The position numbers and the translations under genes were made by a program. The notes below the pieces were generated by a model. It had not been told where the DNA came from. It saw only the letters and a list, made by a program, of their open reading frames with translations, and made no database searches. A stretch of DNA of 64,000 bases, from assembly GCF_000143415.4 (NCBI RefSeq), contig NW_003314438.1, positions 1 to 64,000 on the forward strand, given 5' to 3'. The DNA is from Selaginella moellendorffii. Its lineage: Eukaryota > Streptophyta > Lycopodiopsida > Selaginellales > Selaginellaceae. Below, piece after piece: positions 46,708-58,363 of this stretch; position 1 is the stretch's first letter, and each line of letters opens with the position of its first letter.

Positions 46708-47465
46708 ATATTGCTAGACCATTTATCAGTCTCCACCCAAACTAGTTGAGAAATTGGTCATCATATGTGCACTTAGATCGGAAGGGCACTAAGGGAGGAA
46801 ATCCTAAATTAACATTTATCCAAGCATATTTAACATGGTGATGAGAAATTTATATTGTTAGCTTTCACTTGCTAGTGTTAGGAATCTCTGTGATATTGAG
46901 TTTAGTCCCTTAATACTTGCTATATAGTAGCTTACTGTGTTCACCAAGACACTCTCATTATCATACCCCATATATTAGTTTCGATTGAGGGAGGTCTGAG
47001 GGGTTCCAAATGTATAATAGCGATATTGGACATGGTTGACCAACTTGAGGTATAATTTAGCTCCCATTCATATGCCTGTCCTTGTTTACATCTAACTTGG
47101 GTTTAATCCCAAATGCCATACTATACTATCTAGTTAAGTATTCATATCCTTGCATGCTGAAATTATACCAAATTTCATTTGGCTCTATTTTTCTTGTTGA
47201 TTCTGACATTGGGATGCTAGATACTTTAAGATTGTTCCATTATCACTCTATACTCCTATCCCTTTGCTCTTTGGGTTGTATGCTTGGGAGTTGCTTTATG
47301 CTCCTATCCCTTCACTCCTTGGGTTATACAATTAGGAGTCTTATTATACTTTACTTCTTTCACTCCTTAGTTACATACTTAAGAGTTTGGCTCCGTCCTT
47401 TCATTTAGTGGCCCAAAGCCTTGAACTTAAAACTTAGGTTCTACTCCACTACCCTTGGACACTTG
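46708..47465 (+). repeat. Family-2 LTR, middle piece
   Basis: It continues the LTR interrupted at 33728 and is collinear with 51933-52795 (shared tccttgcat, catttggctc, agagtttggctc). It ends where the 7.3-kb LTR element entered; its last five bases, ACTTG, are the target duplication. Confidence 0.8.
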
Positions 47466-49247
47466 TGTAAGTGACTAAATTTTCCATTCTACTTTAGTCA
47501 CTTAACTATACCTTCAACCACTTGGAGGTGTCTCACTCACAATTTCCATAAGTTTTATTCTTGACTTAGGGGTATGCTAATCCCGTGAATGACATCTATG
47601 CCACTCAGACTTTACACTTAGCCCAAGTGCTCTATGTGTACAATCCCATTATGAACACCTAAAAGTACCACTGACATATCAACCTGTTATGCTAAAGCCA
47701 TGTCCATTCACCTTTGTCTCATTGGTAATCCAAGACCACCTATAACACAGACCCATCTCCCAAAAATTGGGTCATTCATTCATGGGTGGTCATCCTCTAA
47801 CCACACCTTAACACCCTTAAGATGCCCAGAGACATGGGGAACACCCTTCCCCATTATCCTTCCATTGGTCTCCACCAAGTCTCACTCTGTCCATAGTAGT
47901 GCTCATCAATACCGCTATTAAGTCAGGGACTGAAAGCCCGACTATTAAGTCCCATTGACCTCTGGGACTTCTGGGACCATGCCCTTGATTACTATGCAAT
48001 AGGATTGTTCCTCTTCATTCCATAGTTTGGGACTTTGGGATAACATTTCAAAACACCATGGCCCTACACGAGCCTCATAGGTACTCTCCCCACGTTTAGC
48101 CTTTTGGTGCCTTAGCCATGTGGCTAAAGCAAGGTTCCATTAAGCCACACCAAGTATCCAAATAGATAGTACCACCCACATTTGGATTGGGAGCATCGAT
48201 CATTTGATTTCTCAAGGGAGCTAGAGCTAGTTTTTGAACACTTCACTAAGTTACCTTGCTTATTCATCTATGTTTACTTTACCCTTGGATTCCTCAGTGG
48301 TTATATAATCACCCACTATGTGGGTATAGTCTTCCTTGGTCACATTGGCTTTTCTTAGCTAAATTGGCTCCATTGGAATCCTCCCCTTACTATACTTTTG
48401 GAGTTCACCAAACCCTTTAGGGCTTTGGAAAGGATCCCTTTGGGCTTTCACCCTTGGACTAAGACTTAGTCTCGGTCTCGGTCTCGGTCTCAATTTCAAT
48501 CTCCGTCTTAGTCTCGGTCTCAGTCTTAGTCTCGGTCTCGGTCTCAATCTTAGTCTCGGTCTCGGTCTCAGTCTCAATCTTGGTCTTGGTCTTGATCTTG
48601 GTCTCAGTCTCAATCTTGGATCTGGTCTTAGTTCCCATCTCGAACTTGACCCCAGACTCCATCTCAGACTCCTTCTCAGACCCCACTTCAAACTCCTTCT
48701 TAGACTCCATCTTAAACTCCGTCTGGGGTCCATCTTAGACTCCATCCCAAACTCCTTTGTGGACTCCATCTCGAATCCATCTTGAACTCCTTATTGGATT
48801 CCATCTCAAGTCTATCTTGGACTTCTTCTCAGACTCCATCTCAAGTCCATCTTAGGTCCATCTTAAACTCCATCCCAGACTCCATTTCAAGTTCAACTTA
48901 GACTCCATCTCAGACTCCATCTCGGGCTCCACCTTAGACTCCATCTCAGACTCCTTCTCGAACTTTATCTCCATCTCAAACTCCTTTTCAACCTCCTTCT
49001 CAGACTCGGTCTCGAAACTTCCACATATCAAGTGTTGGTCTTCTTTTGTTCCATTTCTAAAGGCTTGCTTATTGATCACTTCGTGCTCTTTTATTGAGCA
49101 CTTCTTTGGGAGTTCCACTCTCGCTTTTGACTTTTCAAATTAGAACTTTTAGTCTAAATGTGTTATTCTCGTTTAGCTTTTGCTTTGGCCACTACCACAT
49201 GGCACCCTTTTAGCTCCATTTTGGGGCTTAGGGACTTATGTCTCATA
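47466..49247 (+). repeat. Family-1 LTR with internal minisatellite (5' LTR)
   Basis: The first half is unique sequence. From 48462 to 48600 there is a GTCTCG-type hexamer array, and from 48600 to 49010 units of the type GACTCCATCTCGG and GTCCATCTTGGACTCC. The array is followed by a conserved 3' part up to CTCATA. Apparent open frames across the array are due to its repeats. Confidence 0.8.
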
Positions 49248-51841
49248 ATTCCACCACCCATAGAAAAAGTTTGATGTCTTCATCGAATGTTAAACCATTT
49301 TATAAAGTAACCCTATCATAGATTATTATTTTCATTCTTAGCACCAAGCTAATATTTATCAATAGTTCAACATTGAAAGCTTACCATGCCTTGCCCATCC
49401 TCTAAGGAGCATAGTCTTTCCAACTTAGAATCTTATTAAATCACTAATGGTAATTCTCTACCATTGTTTATTTAGTTCTTGTTAAACCCATTAGAGACAC
49501 CTCCGCTATCTCAATATTACTATTTATTCTGGAGTACTTTTAGCCTCTACCAACATAACTATTGCACTCTAGAACTTTAATTTTGACATCTTAAGTCAAT
49601 TCCCTAGGTGTGTCCAACATTTTGCTTTATATCAGTTATGCAAATATCACTTTCCCATCCTAGGAAGTTCTTTATTTAAGGATATTATCATCCTCTCTTT
49701 TATTTTATGCTACATTTAGCATTAAGTTCCACTTATCCATAATTCATGTTAGGGTTATCTATGGCCTTATCATTTGGTTATTTTATCGCTCCATCTCTCT
49801 TGAAGCTTTCACCTTCGCTAAATTGGAGCATTTAGGAAATCCAATTTAATTCCTTTCCTACAATCTGTTAACATCCATCATATATGTGTTCTTCGCTTAA
49901 TTTATCATTTGGATTTCTTTCAATAATTTCCACAGCCCATTCTTGGCCACTAGTCTTTTGCTTTTATCCTTGGATTATTGCACCAAGCAATATAAGATCA
50001 CTACCTTCAACCTTGAGGTATCCTTTCGGTTCCATAATAAAGGATCTGTTTTGCCAAGTTTAAAAGGCATTCATCCCTAGTAAGTCTCTCTAGCATTTTC
50101 TACTATGGGTCCTATTTATGGCCCCATTTTGTGATCTTCCCATGGGTCCTTCCTTTGAGACTACCTTTTTTTTTACTCATATTACTATTGTATTGTTATA
50201 GCTCATTTCCCCTAGGTGTCTTTCCCATTTAATCACTTTGACTAAGTCACATCATTACCAATAGTTTAAATACACACTTTAAATTAGGAATTTTATCCCT
50301 TAATCTCACAAGGACATTATCCTTGTTTAGCCATAAGATCACCTATTTTGACACTTTAATAGATTTGCTAATAGGTGTTAGGTTTTCTAGACCTTTAAGT
50401 TGTTGATTATACCCCCACACTTAGTGGTGCGCCCAAGTTAGCCCTTCCAACCAAAGGTCCATAGCATTGGGTGTCCCCATCTCATTTACCATGTCCTTGG
50501 TGCCATTTACACCAAGGTGTTAAAGTTAGATATGCCAAGTTTTCATACTAAACAATCTAATTATGCATCATAATTTCAAGGCATCCCCCACTTGGCGGTG
50601 CACCCAAGTTAGCCTCCTTATTAAGAGTCCATGACCACTAAAAAATGAGTATCCTTACATTCCAAACCATCATCACGCCCTAGTAAGTTGGGATTCGAAC
50701 CCAAACACTAAAGAGTTAGAACTTGAACCCAACCTCTATATATGCATCTACGAGCGGCATCACCAAGGACACCTAGTGTGACTCCCCACACTGGTGCACC
50801 AAATTATACTTAATATGCGCTACGGATCACAGATTAGGAACCTAATTCTTCCAAATTGCCAAGTCCTCTCACTTGACAAATTTGTAATCATGCATGGATT
50901 CCTCCATACTTGGCCTATGGGTCACCTCTTTTGAAGTCAACACTTTCAATTAGGGTTTTTGTTCCCCTCGACTTACCAATCTCGCTTAGCAAGTCACCCG
51001 ATTAATGTAACATGGTTTTTTGCATAAACGTGAAAGTCCTTAAACATTAACTTTCGTTTAAAGCCATCTCTTTGAACTTATGGGAACTACCTCCCCAACT
51101 TTAATAGCATCATCTCATGGCAAACTTTAAAACAATGCTTTTGCTATGCCACTATGATTTTATGCAATCCCATGAATCATTTACACTTGTTTTTTTAGGT
51201 ACCTACATACCTAGAATGGTTTTTGAAAATATTGAAAGGACTCTATCCTTAACTTGTTAGGGCCTCTCGTTTCGCAAGCTTTTTAATTGCCATATCGTCT
51301 AACATAGACAATTTCATACTTTAGATTCTTTATGGCATCATAATTGCCAATAGCAACACTTTTAAGCACCCACTTAATTCTCCACTCCTATCTTGCATAA
51401 CCACTCTTGGTTATGCTCTTTGATTCTTATGGTTTGGTTCTATCCCTTTAAATTCCCTTCGGTTATTTTTCTCTAGGCTAAAAGGATAACTTTGCACTTT
51501 TTATCATGTTTTAGTAAGTATTCTTAAGGATGAACCTACTTGATAGCCTAGGGAGTGGTTCTTGAATCTGGATATGCTCACTTTGTCATCCCACACACCA
51601 AGATTAATATTACTACTTATAGGCCTCTTTATACTTATTGTTAACCATGCCAAAATCCTTTTGGTTTTATTCACTTTAAATAGTTAGACTTACCCTATCT
51701 CTGGCTTTTGTTAATCTTGGATATATGATAGCATCTTCTATCCATTTTTCTCTAAAGAATTAATCCCTTAGGCCTTAGTTAATGCCCTTATAATATTAAA
51801 TACCACTACCTGGGTGTTTTAAAGTGCTTATATGTTTCAAT

Positions 51842-52885
51842 TGTCACGAATGTGACTTTGGGTATTAAAAGTTACTTGTTGACTGTCATTTTGGATATTC
51901 TTTCCTTACTGCCATAACTGCAAGAGGTCAGTATTGCTGGACCCTTTATTAGTCCCTTTTGTGCTAGTGGAGTTAACTAGGCATTTTGAGTGTACTTAGA
52001 CCGGACGAGTATAAGGACAAAATTTCTATGTACTATTAGTTAAGCATACTTAGCCTGGTAAGGAGTTCCTATCTTATTGTGTCTTACACTAGCTAGTGAT
52101 AAGAACCTTTGCATATTGAGACTAATCTTTCAATATCACTGGATGATAGCTTACTATGTTTGCCAAACACCCTTATTATCATGCCCTTTGTGTTTGTGTT
52201 ATGGAAAGTGTATAGATTTACTCATTTGGCATATCTACGGAATGTAGAGATTGTTCTGAACACAATAGTGTTCATTCCGTATCCAAATTTGCAATCTAAG
52301 GACATTCCATATTTAGTAAGTTTTAAGTTTGTCCAAAAAACTAACTCCTGGTACTAAAAAAGGCTTGGGGTCAAAGCCCAAAGCATGTGGATAGTGGGTA
52401 GATCGGGCATGGTTTGTCTAGACCCTAAATCTGAGGCATAGTCTAACTCCCACTTGCGTGCCTATCCTTGTTCTGCATCCAGCTTGGGTCTAAGCCTAAG
52501 TTCTATTCCATGCTAACTGGTGGAATACCCATATCCTTGCATTAGGCCACCGGTATGCTGAAATAGCACCAGACTCCATTTGGCTCCATTTTGCGTGCTT
52601 GTTCTAGCATTAGGATGCTAGATACTCTAAGACTATTCCAAATCACTCAAAATTCCTGTCCCTTCACTCTTTGGGCTGTATGCTCAAGAGTTGCTCCATG
52701 GTCTAGTTCCCTTGCTCCTTGGCTCCATGCTTAGGAGTTTGGCTCTGTACCTTCATACAATGGCCCAAGGCTTTGAAACTTGGGTTCTACACACGTGGCA
52801 TGTAACACGTGGCATATGGAGGGTTTAGGTTTCGCTTCGTATGGTAATTCACCATAGGATAAAGGGTAAAACTATGTATGCTACA
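51842..52885 (+). mobile_element. Family-2 solo LTR (1,044 bp)
   Basis: It starts TGTCACGAATGTGA and ends GCTACA, flanked by TCAAT (51837-51841 and 52886-52890). Without it the host repeat joins exactly as in the copies near 4195-4215 and 58830-58850. It provides the empty site for the 13-kb transposon. Confidence 0.88.
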
Positions 52886-53854
52886 TCAATAATGGACTTC
52901 TTTGACAATAAGCATTTTCCTTTATGACATTGATCTATTATATTGCAACATAACTAATTTATCCCCCAAGGGATATATTTAACCTCCTTCTTATCCTAAC
53001 AAGAAGACTCAAGAAGTTAGCTTTCACCATTCCAACTATTTACTCCCAACCTTTGTTTAGTTGTTTCATAGTCATCAAGCCCTACAACTCATTGTTGGTG
53101 CTTCTACACCTCCATCAATATTCAGCCACAGCACTTAAATCATATGCCTTCAAACTTAAGCTATGCCAATCCTATTTCCATTGGGATTTCTTTGTCAAAA
53201 GGTTCTCATGAACCAACCAACTTTGACTTCAAGGCATCACACCTTGGCACATTTGGTGTCTCCATACTATTAGCTCTATAAGCCTACCCTTATGACACTT
53301 CCCACTAGTGTTTAAGTCTTTGTCAAAACAATAGTAGTCATTTCTTAAGTCAACTATTAGTTAGCACTACAATATAGTGTTCATACACAATTTCTCGCCA
53401 AAGTTGCTATCTTTCGTAAACACCTTTTCACAACTTTAGTATGGCACTTTTTGCCATCAATGAGATACCCACTATTCTTATACTTGGATATTATAATCCT
53501 CTTAGCCCTTCATAAGGTACAACACATCTCTATCCAAATGGGATTCCTCCAAGCCTTTGGGACCATCCCTTGACTTTATTGAGTTATCTATTGTTGATTC
53601 AACATTTTATAAGGTTTTATCCTCTTGGCTACTTTTGAGGTGCTGCCACACTTAAATACAACTCATTCAAAAGGACCATTTTTGTAAATGTTACTCCAAC
53701 ACTTGATTATCTTTGGTTTTATATGAGCTACTTTTGCCCTTTAGAACCATCATTTCATATGATGAGAACACTGATTCATCCTTTGAGCACACCCCCTAAC
53801 ACCTTGGGTTGTTTTGGCCTTTATTAAAGGTAGCCCTAACTACCATTTTAAGGG

Positions 53855-54803
53855 TATATATCATAACCTTCCTTAGTCATATTAGCATTTCCTGGCCAAA
53901 CTAGCTCCACTAAAGTCTTCCCCCTACTATACTTTTGGAGCTCACTAAACCCCCCAGGGTTTGGGAGATGATCGCTTTGGGCTTTCACCCTCAGACTCGA
54001 ACTTGGACTTAAACTTAGACTCAGACTCAGACTTGGATTTGGACTCGGACTTGGACTCGGACTCAGACTCAGTCTCATACTTGGACTCGGACTTGGACTC
54101 GGACTCAGACTTGGACTTGGATTTGGACTTGGAGTCGGACTTAGTCTCGATCTTTGTCTCGGTCTTAGTCTTAGTCTTGGTCTCGATCTCGGACCTGGTC
54201 TTAGTTCCTATCTTGAACTTGACCTCATGCTCCATCTTGGATTCCATCTCGAAATCCTTCTTGGACTCCATCTCAAACTCCTCCTCAGGTTTTATCTTGG
54301 ACTTCTTCTCGAACTTCATTTCGGGTCCATTTCGGACTCCATCTTGGATTCCATCTCGGGTCCATCTTGGACTCCTTCTTAGACTCCATCTTGGGTCCAT
54401 CTTGGACTCTATCTCTGGTCCAACTCAGACTCCCTCTTGGACTCCATCTCGGACTTCATCTCGGGACCATTTCAAATTCCATCCCAGACTCCATCTCAGG
54501 TCCAACTCAGACTCCATCTCGAGCTCCACCTTAGACTCCATCTTGAATTCCTTCTCGGACTCGGTCCTAACACTTTCACATGTCATGTGTTGGTCCTTTT
54601 TTGTTCTATTTCTAGAGGCTTGTTTATTGATCACTTCATGTTCTTTCCTCGAGCACTTCTTTAAGAGTTCCACTCCCACTCTCAACTTTTCAAGTCAAAT
54701 CTTTTAATCCAAATGTGTTATGCTTGTTTGGCTTTTGCTTCGGCCATTACCATATGGCACCCTCTCGGCTCCACTTTGGGGCTTTAAGGATTTATGTTTC
54801 ACA
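53855..54803 (+). repeat. Family-1 LTR, 5'-truncated (3' LTR)
   Basis: It contains a GGACTTGGACTCGGACTC-type array (53995-54200), a CCATCTCGG-type array (54200-54570) and the conserved end. It is preceded by the internal sequence ending near accattttaaggg. Confidence 0.7.
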
Positions 54804-54808
54804 ACTTG

Positions 54809-54888
54809 GCCAAAGGTTTAGGTTCTCCTCTGTGGTTATCCTATGGTAAATCACCATAGGGTAAAGGGTGAAAACCATATTTACTACA
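54809..54888 (+). repeat. Family-2 LTR, right piece
   Basis: It matches 52822-52885 (ggtttaggtt, caccatag, gtaaaggg, ctaca). After the CA end, tttggtattaaaaa resembles a decayed initiator-tRNA primer site, so this may be a 5' LTR of an element whose inside follows. Confidence 0.65.
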
Positions 54889-55546
54889 TTTGGTATTAAA
54901 AAATACATCTCAATAAATACTATTCAATGAGATTGGGCAACTAACTTTATTGTATATGCAAAGATGAAAATGATGATCCAAATGAGTCATAAGATAGATT
55001 AAGATGTAATATTTACACGAGTTTGCACTTAGGCTCGTGAATGAGATGCATTAACAACCTAAGATTACATCTTGAGTTGGCAAGATTAATGTTAGCCTAT
55101 CAGTGGTTACCATGAGTTAAACCATATACTATGGGTAAAAGTGCACCTCCCTTGGGTTTGCTATAAGTGGTGAATAGGCTGGTCTATAGCTATTTAGCAT
55201 GGCAATAATGGATCCTTCCTAGGCATGATTATGAGTGGATCAATCAAAACTATAGGAATTAGTCTATTGGTTTAAGTAGTCATTGTTTTACTCTCTTATA
55301 CACTTTTCTTGGATTGGATTGAAGGCAATGCAAATGCAAGCTTGAGGTTTGGTCAAACTTGAGTCCAAAAAAAAGTCAATAGGGATAAAGGATCAAATAC
55401 ATAAATCATTTTCTCTTTTTGGAGAGATGATTTTCAACAAGGTATGATCTCATTATTCATATTCATATCATACAATCAAGAATCCTATAATGGTTTTACA
55501 AGTGGTAAGTTATAGGATGGATAATAGTGAAGTGCTAAACCATTTG
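54889..55546. other. Probable internal part of the family-2 element, no gene
   Basis: This follows the primer-site-like sequence. No retroviral protein was recognised. Confidence 0.35.
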
Positions 55547-57247
55547 TGTGAGACACAAAATCCCTAGGCCCCAAGGAGGAGCCGAAAGGGTGCCACGTGG
55601 TAGTGGCTGAGGCAAAAGCCAAATGAGCGTAACACATTAGCTCTAACTCAAAAAGTTGAGAGTGGGAATGGAATTTTTAATGAAGTGTTTGAGGAATGAG
55701 CATGAAGCGAGCAATAAGTGAGTCTCTAAAAAAGGGACACAAGAGGACAAACACATGACACATGAAAATGTCCAAGATGGAGTCCGAGATGGACCCGAGA
55801 TGGAGTCTGAGATGGACCTGAGATGGAGTCCGAGATGGACTCGAGATGAAGTTTGAGATGGACCTGAGATGGAGTCCGAGATGGACCCGAGATGGAGTTC
55901 AAGATGGACCCGAGATGGAGTCTGAGATGGACTCGAGATGAAGTCCGAGATGGAGTCCGAGATGGACCCGAGATGGAGTCCGAGATGAACCTAAGATGGA
56001 CCTGAGATGGATGCAGGATAGAGTCCAAGATGGACCCGAGATGGAGTCTGAGATGGATGCAGGATAGAGTCCAAGATGGACCCGAGATGGAGTTCGAGAT
56101 GGACTTGAGATGGAGTCCAAGATGGACCCGAGATGGAGTCCGAGATGGAACCGAGACTGAGATTGAGACCGAGTCCGAGTCCAAATATGAGACGGAGATC
56201 GAGTCCGAGAACGAGTCCAAGTCTAAGTTCAAATACTGTTGGGTGAAAGCCCAAAGCAATCATCCCCTGGGAGGGGGGGGGGGGGGTTCCAAAAGTATAG
56301 TAGGGAGAGTGTGTGGGGGTTGGACCCCAGTGGAGCCAATTTGGCCAGGAAGGCTTAGTTTGGCCCAGGAAGGCTGTACCCAAGTGCTGGGTGATGAGAT
56401 AACCACTAGGAAGTCCAAGGCTAGAGTAAATACAGACAAGCAGGGTATCTTGGTGAAGTGTTCAAGAGTCGGCTCTAGTTCCCCCAGGAGATCGTATGGT
56501 TGATGCTCCCAATCCAAACACGGGTGGCACTACCTACTTGGATACTTGGCGTGGCTCAATAGAACCTTGCTCTAAGCCCACGGCTATAGCACCCAAAGGC
56601 AGAAGGTGAGGAGAGTACCCATAAGGCTCGCGTAGGGCCACAATTTTCCAAAATATTCCAAAAAATTTCAAAAATCCTGGACTGTGGAAAGGAAGAGGAA
56701 TAGTCCTCTGGTGTGGTGACCAAGGATACGATCACACGGTGAGGAAGTCCCAGAGGACAGTGGGACTTGGTGGTCAAGTCTGTGGGCTTGGATCCAATGG
56801 CAATATTGGCGAACACGGCTATGGATAAAAAGGGACTTGGTGGGGACCAAAAAAGGAATATTGGGGAAGGCTACTCCTCATGTCTGTGGTCATCCTAAGG
56901 ATGCTAAAGAGTGGATCTCAGATGACCACTCATGGGCAAATGGCCCAATCTTTGAGAGATAGGATTGTGATGTAGGTGGTGTTGGATCATTGATATGACA
57001 AAGGTGAATAGACATGGCATTAGTGTAACAGACTGATAAATTGGTGGTACCTTTGAGTGTCAGTCATGGGATTGGACATGTGGAGCACTTAGACCAAGTA
57101 CAAATGTTGAGTGGCATGGATGCCATTCTTGGGGCTAGCAAGCCCCAAGTCCTAAATAGGACTTATAAAGGTTGTGAATGAGACTTTTCTAAGTGGTTAA
57201 AGGTGTGGTTAAGTGACTAAAGTAGAATGGAAAATTAATCACTTACA
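55547..57247 (-). mobile_element. Family-1 solo LTR, reversed (1,701 bp)
   Basis: It starts TGTGAGACAC and ends ACTTACA on the plus strand, flanked by ATTTG (55542-55546 and 57248-57252). The array (55765-56245) is of GAGATGGAGTCC type. A run of about 16 G at 56272 corresponds to the poly-C tract of the 60254-61743 copy. Confidence 0.85.
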
Positions 57248-57309
57248 ATTTGGTCTAGGCTTGATATTAGAAGGATTGGGTTACAATGTTTAATTTTTTT
57301 CTAGGGAAC

Positions 57310-58358
57310 TTTGCTATTACTTCTTGAGTAGCTCGGTGTTGGATTAGTTTCAAATTTGGTCAGAAAAAAAGTGCCATAAGCTTGTCTATATTACGAATAA
57401 AATTGGTGGTGTTAAGTGTCATAAATCTCTACTGGTGAGTATGATATTTATGTTATATTTTGTCGAATTGAGTTGGCACTTGATACTCATTTAAATCTTT
57501 ATAGTAATGATATAGGTGTTGCTCATGGTATTACTTTATTGATGATCAAGTCATTATGATATTTATATCATATCTATGTGATCATGAGTAATGTGTTTAT
57601 GAAGTTGCTTGGTTAAACAATAATCAACCCCATGGTGAAGTTAATTTACCTGTAAGTAGTAGCATTATAGTAACTTTGATTGAGTTCTCAGAAATGATCT
57701 ATTATGCTAAGTTAGTGATGGTACCTTGGTTCCTTGAGTGTTTGCTTATTGAGGTTTTAGAAAATGTTGTAGCATTCATTTGTTATAATTTGATGTTTTA
57801 TTTTTAACATTTGGAGTAGATTTTTGGATGGAAAAGGTGTGTAGTTGAGACATTAGAATTGTTAACACTTGTGTTAGTGAAAGTGGCATTACTATGTCGA
57901 GTGATAAGGAATATTCTTTGGAACTTGGTTTTTCATATTTTTTTATTTTGTTAATGTTTTGGTACCACATTGGATATTGAAGGTGATTGAAGAATAGAGT
58001 TAGTGCAATATGGATATTCAAAGATATGGTCTTCATGTTAAAGTTTTAGATATTCATTAGCATACAGATATTGATGTTAGATGATGGATATGTAGGCATG
58101 ATATTCAATGTTTAGGCATACTAATAAGTCATAATAATTTATGTTGAGATGAACCGATGTGAAGTTGTAAATAGAAAGAAGTTAGTTGAGTCTTGATAAA
58201 TTGTATTTCTAGACTAAGAGTCATTCTTTCTCTAGGATGGAAGATTTTTCATAATTTTTTTAAAGTTTTTCCAATGGCTAATCTATTAATCATTTTGCCC
58301 AAAACCCATTTTATTTCATGAGCCTTTACAAACTAATGAAGGGGTTGACTTTGGCTAG
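57310..58358. repeat. Family-4 repeat, copy 2, left piece
   Basis: Collinear with 27010-27880. It is interrupted at 58363 by an LTR element and resumes at 61744-61900. Confidence 0.65.
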
Positions 58359-58363
58359 CTTAA

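Larger units (their letters stand above)
47466..54803 (+). mobile_element. 7,338-bp non-coding LTR retrotransposon (LARD-like)
   Basis: It starts TGTAAGTGACTAAATTTTCC and ends TTTCACA, flanked by the 5-bp duplication ACTTG (47461-47465 and 54804-54808). The 5' LTR is 47466-49247; the 3' LTR is 5'-truncated (about 53855-54803). The inside (49248-53854) has no gag or pol and equals the decayed repeat at 1.7-5.0 kb. A family-2 solo LTR is nested in it. Mobility would need proteins from another element. Confidence 0.8.

Noticed and set aside
48359-49118. Frames coding for repeated charged peptides on the minus strand (also at 53945-54400 and 55726-56259)
   Set aside because: They result from reading the hexamer and CCATCTCGG-type arrays of the LTRs; reading sense changes from copy to copy.
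50690-50745. tRNA T-arm-like sequence (gggattcgaaccc) on the reverse strand
   Set aside because: Only a B-box-like match is present; no acceptor stem or other arms fold around it, and the matching copy at 3055-3100 is equally incomplete.
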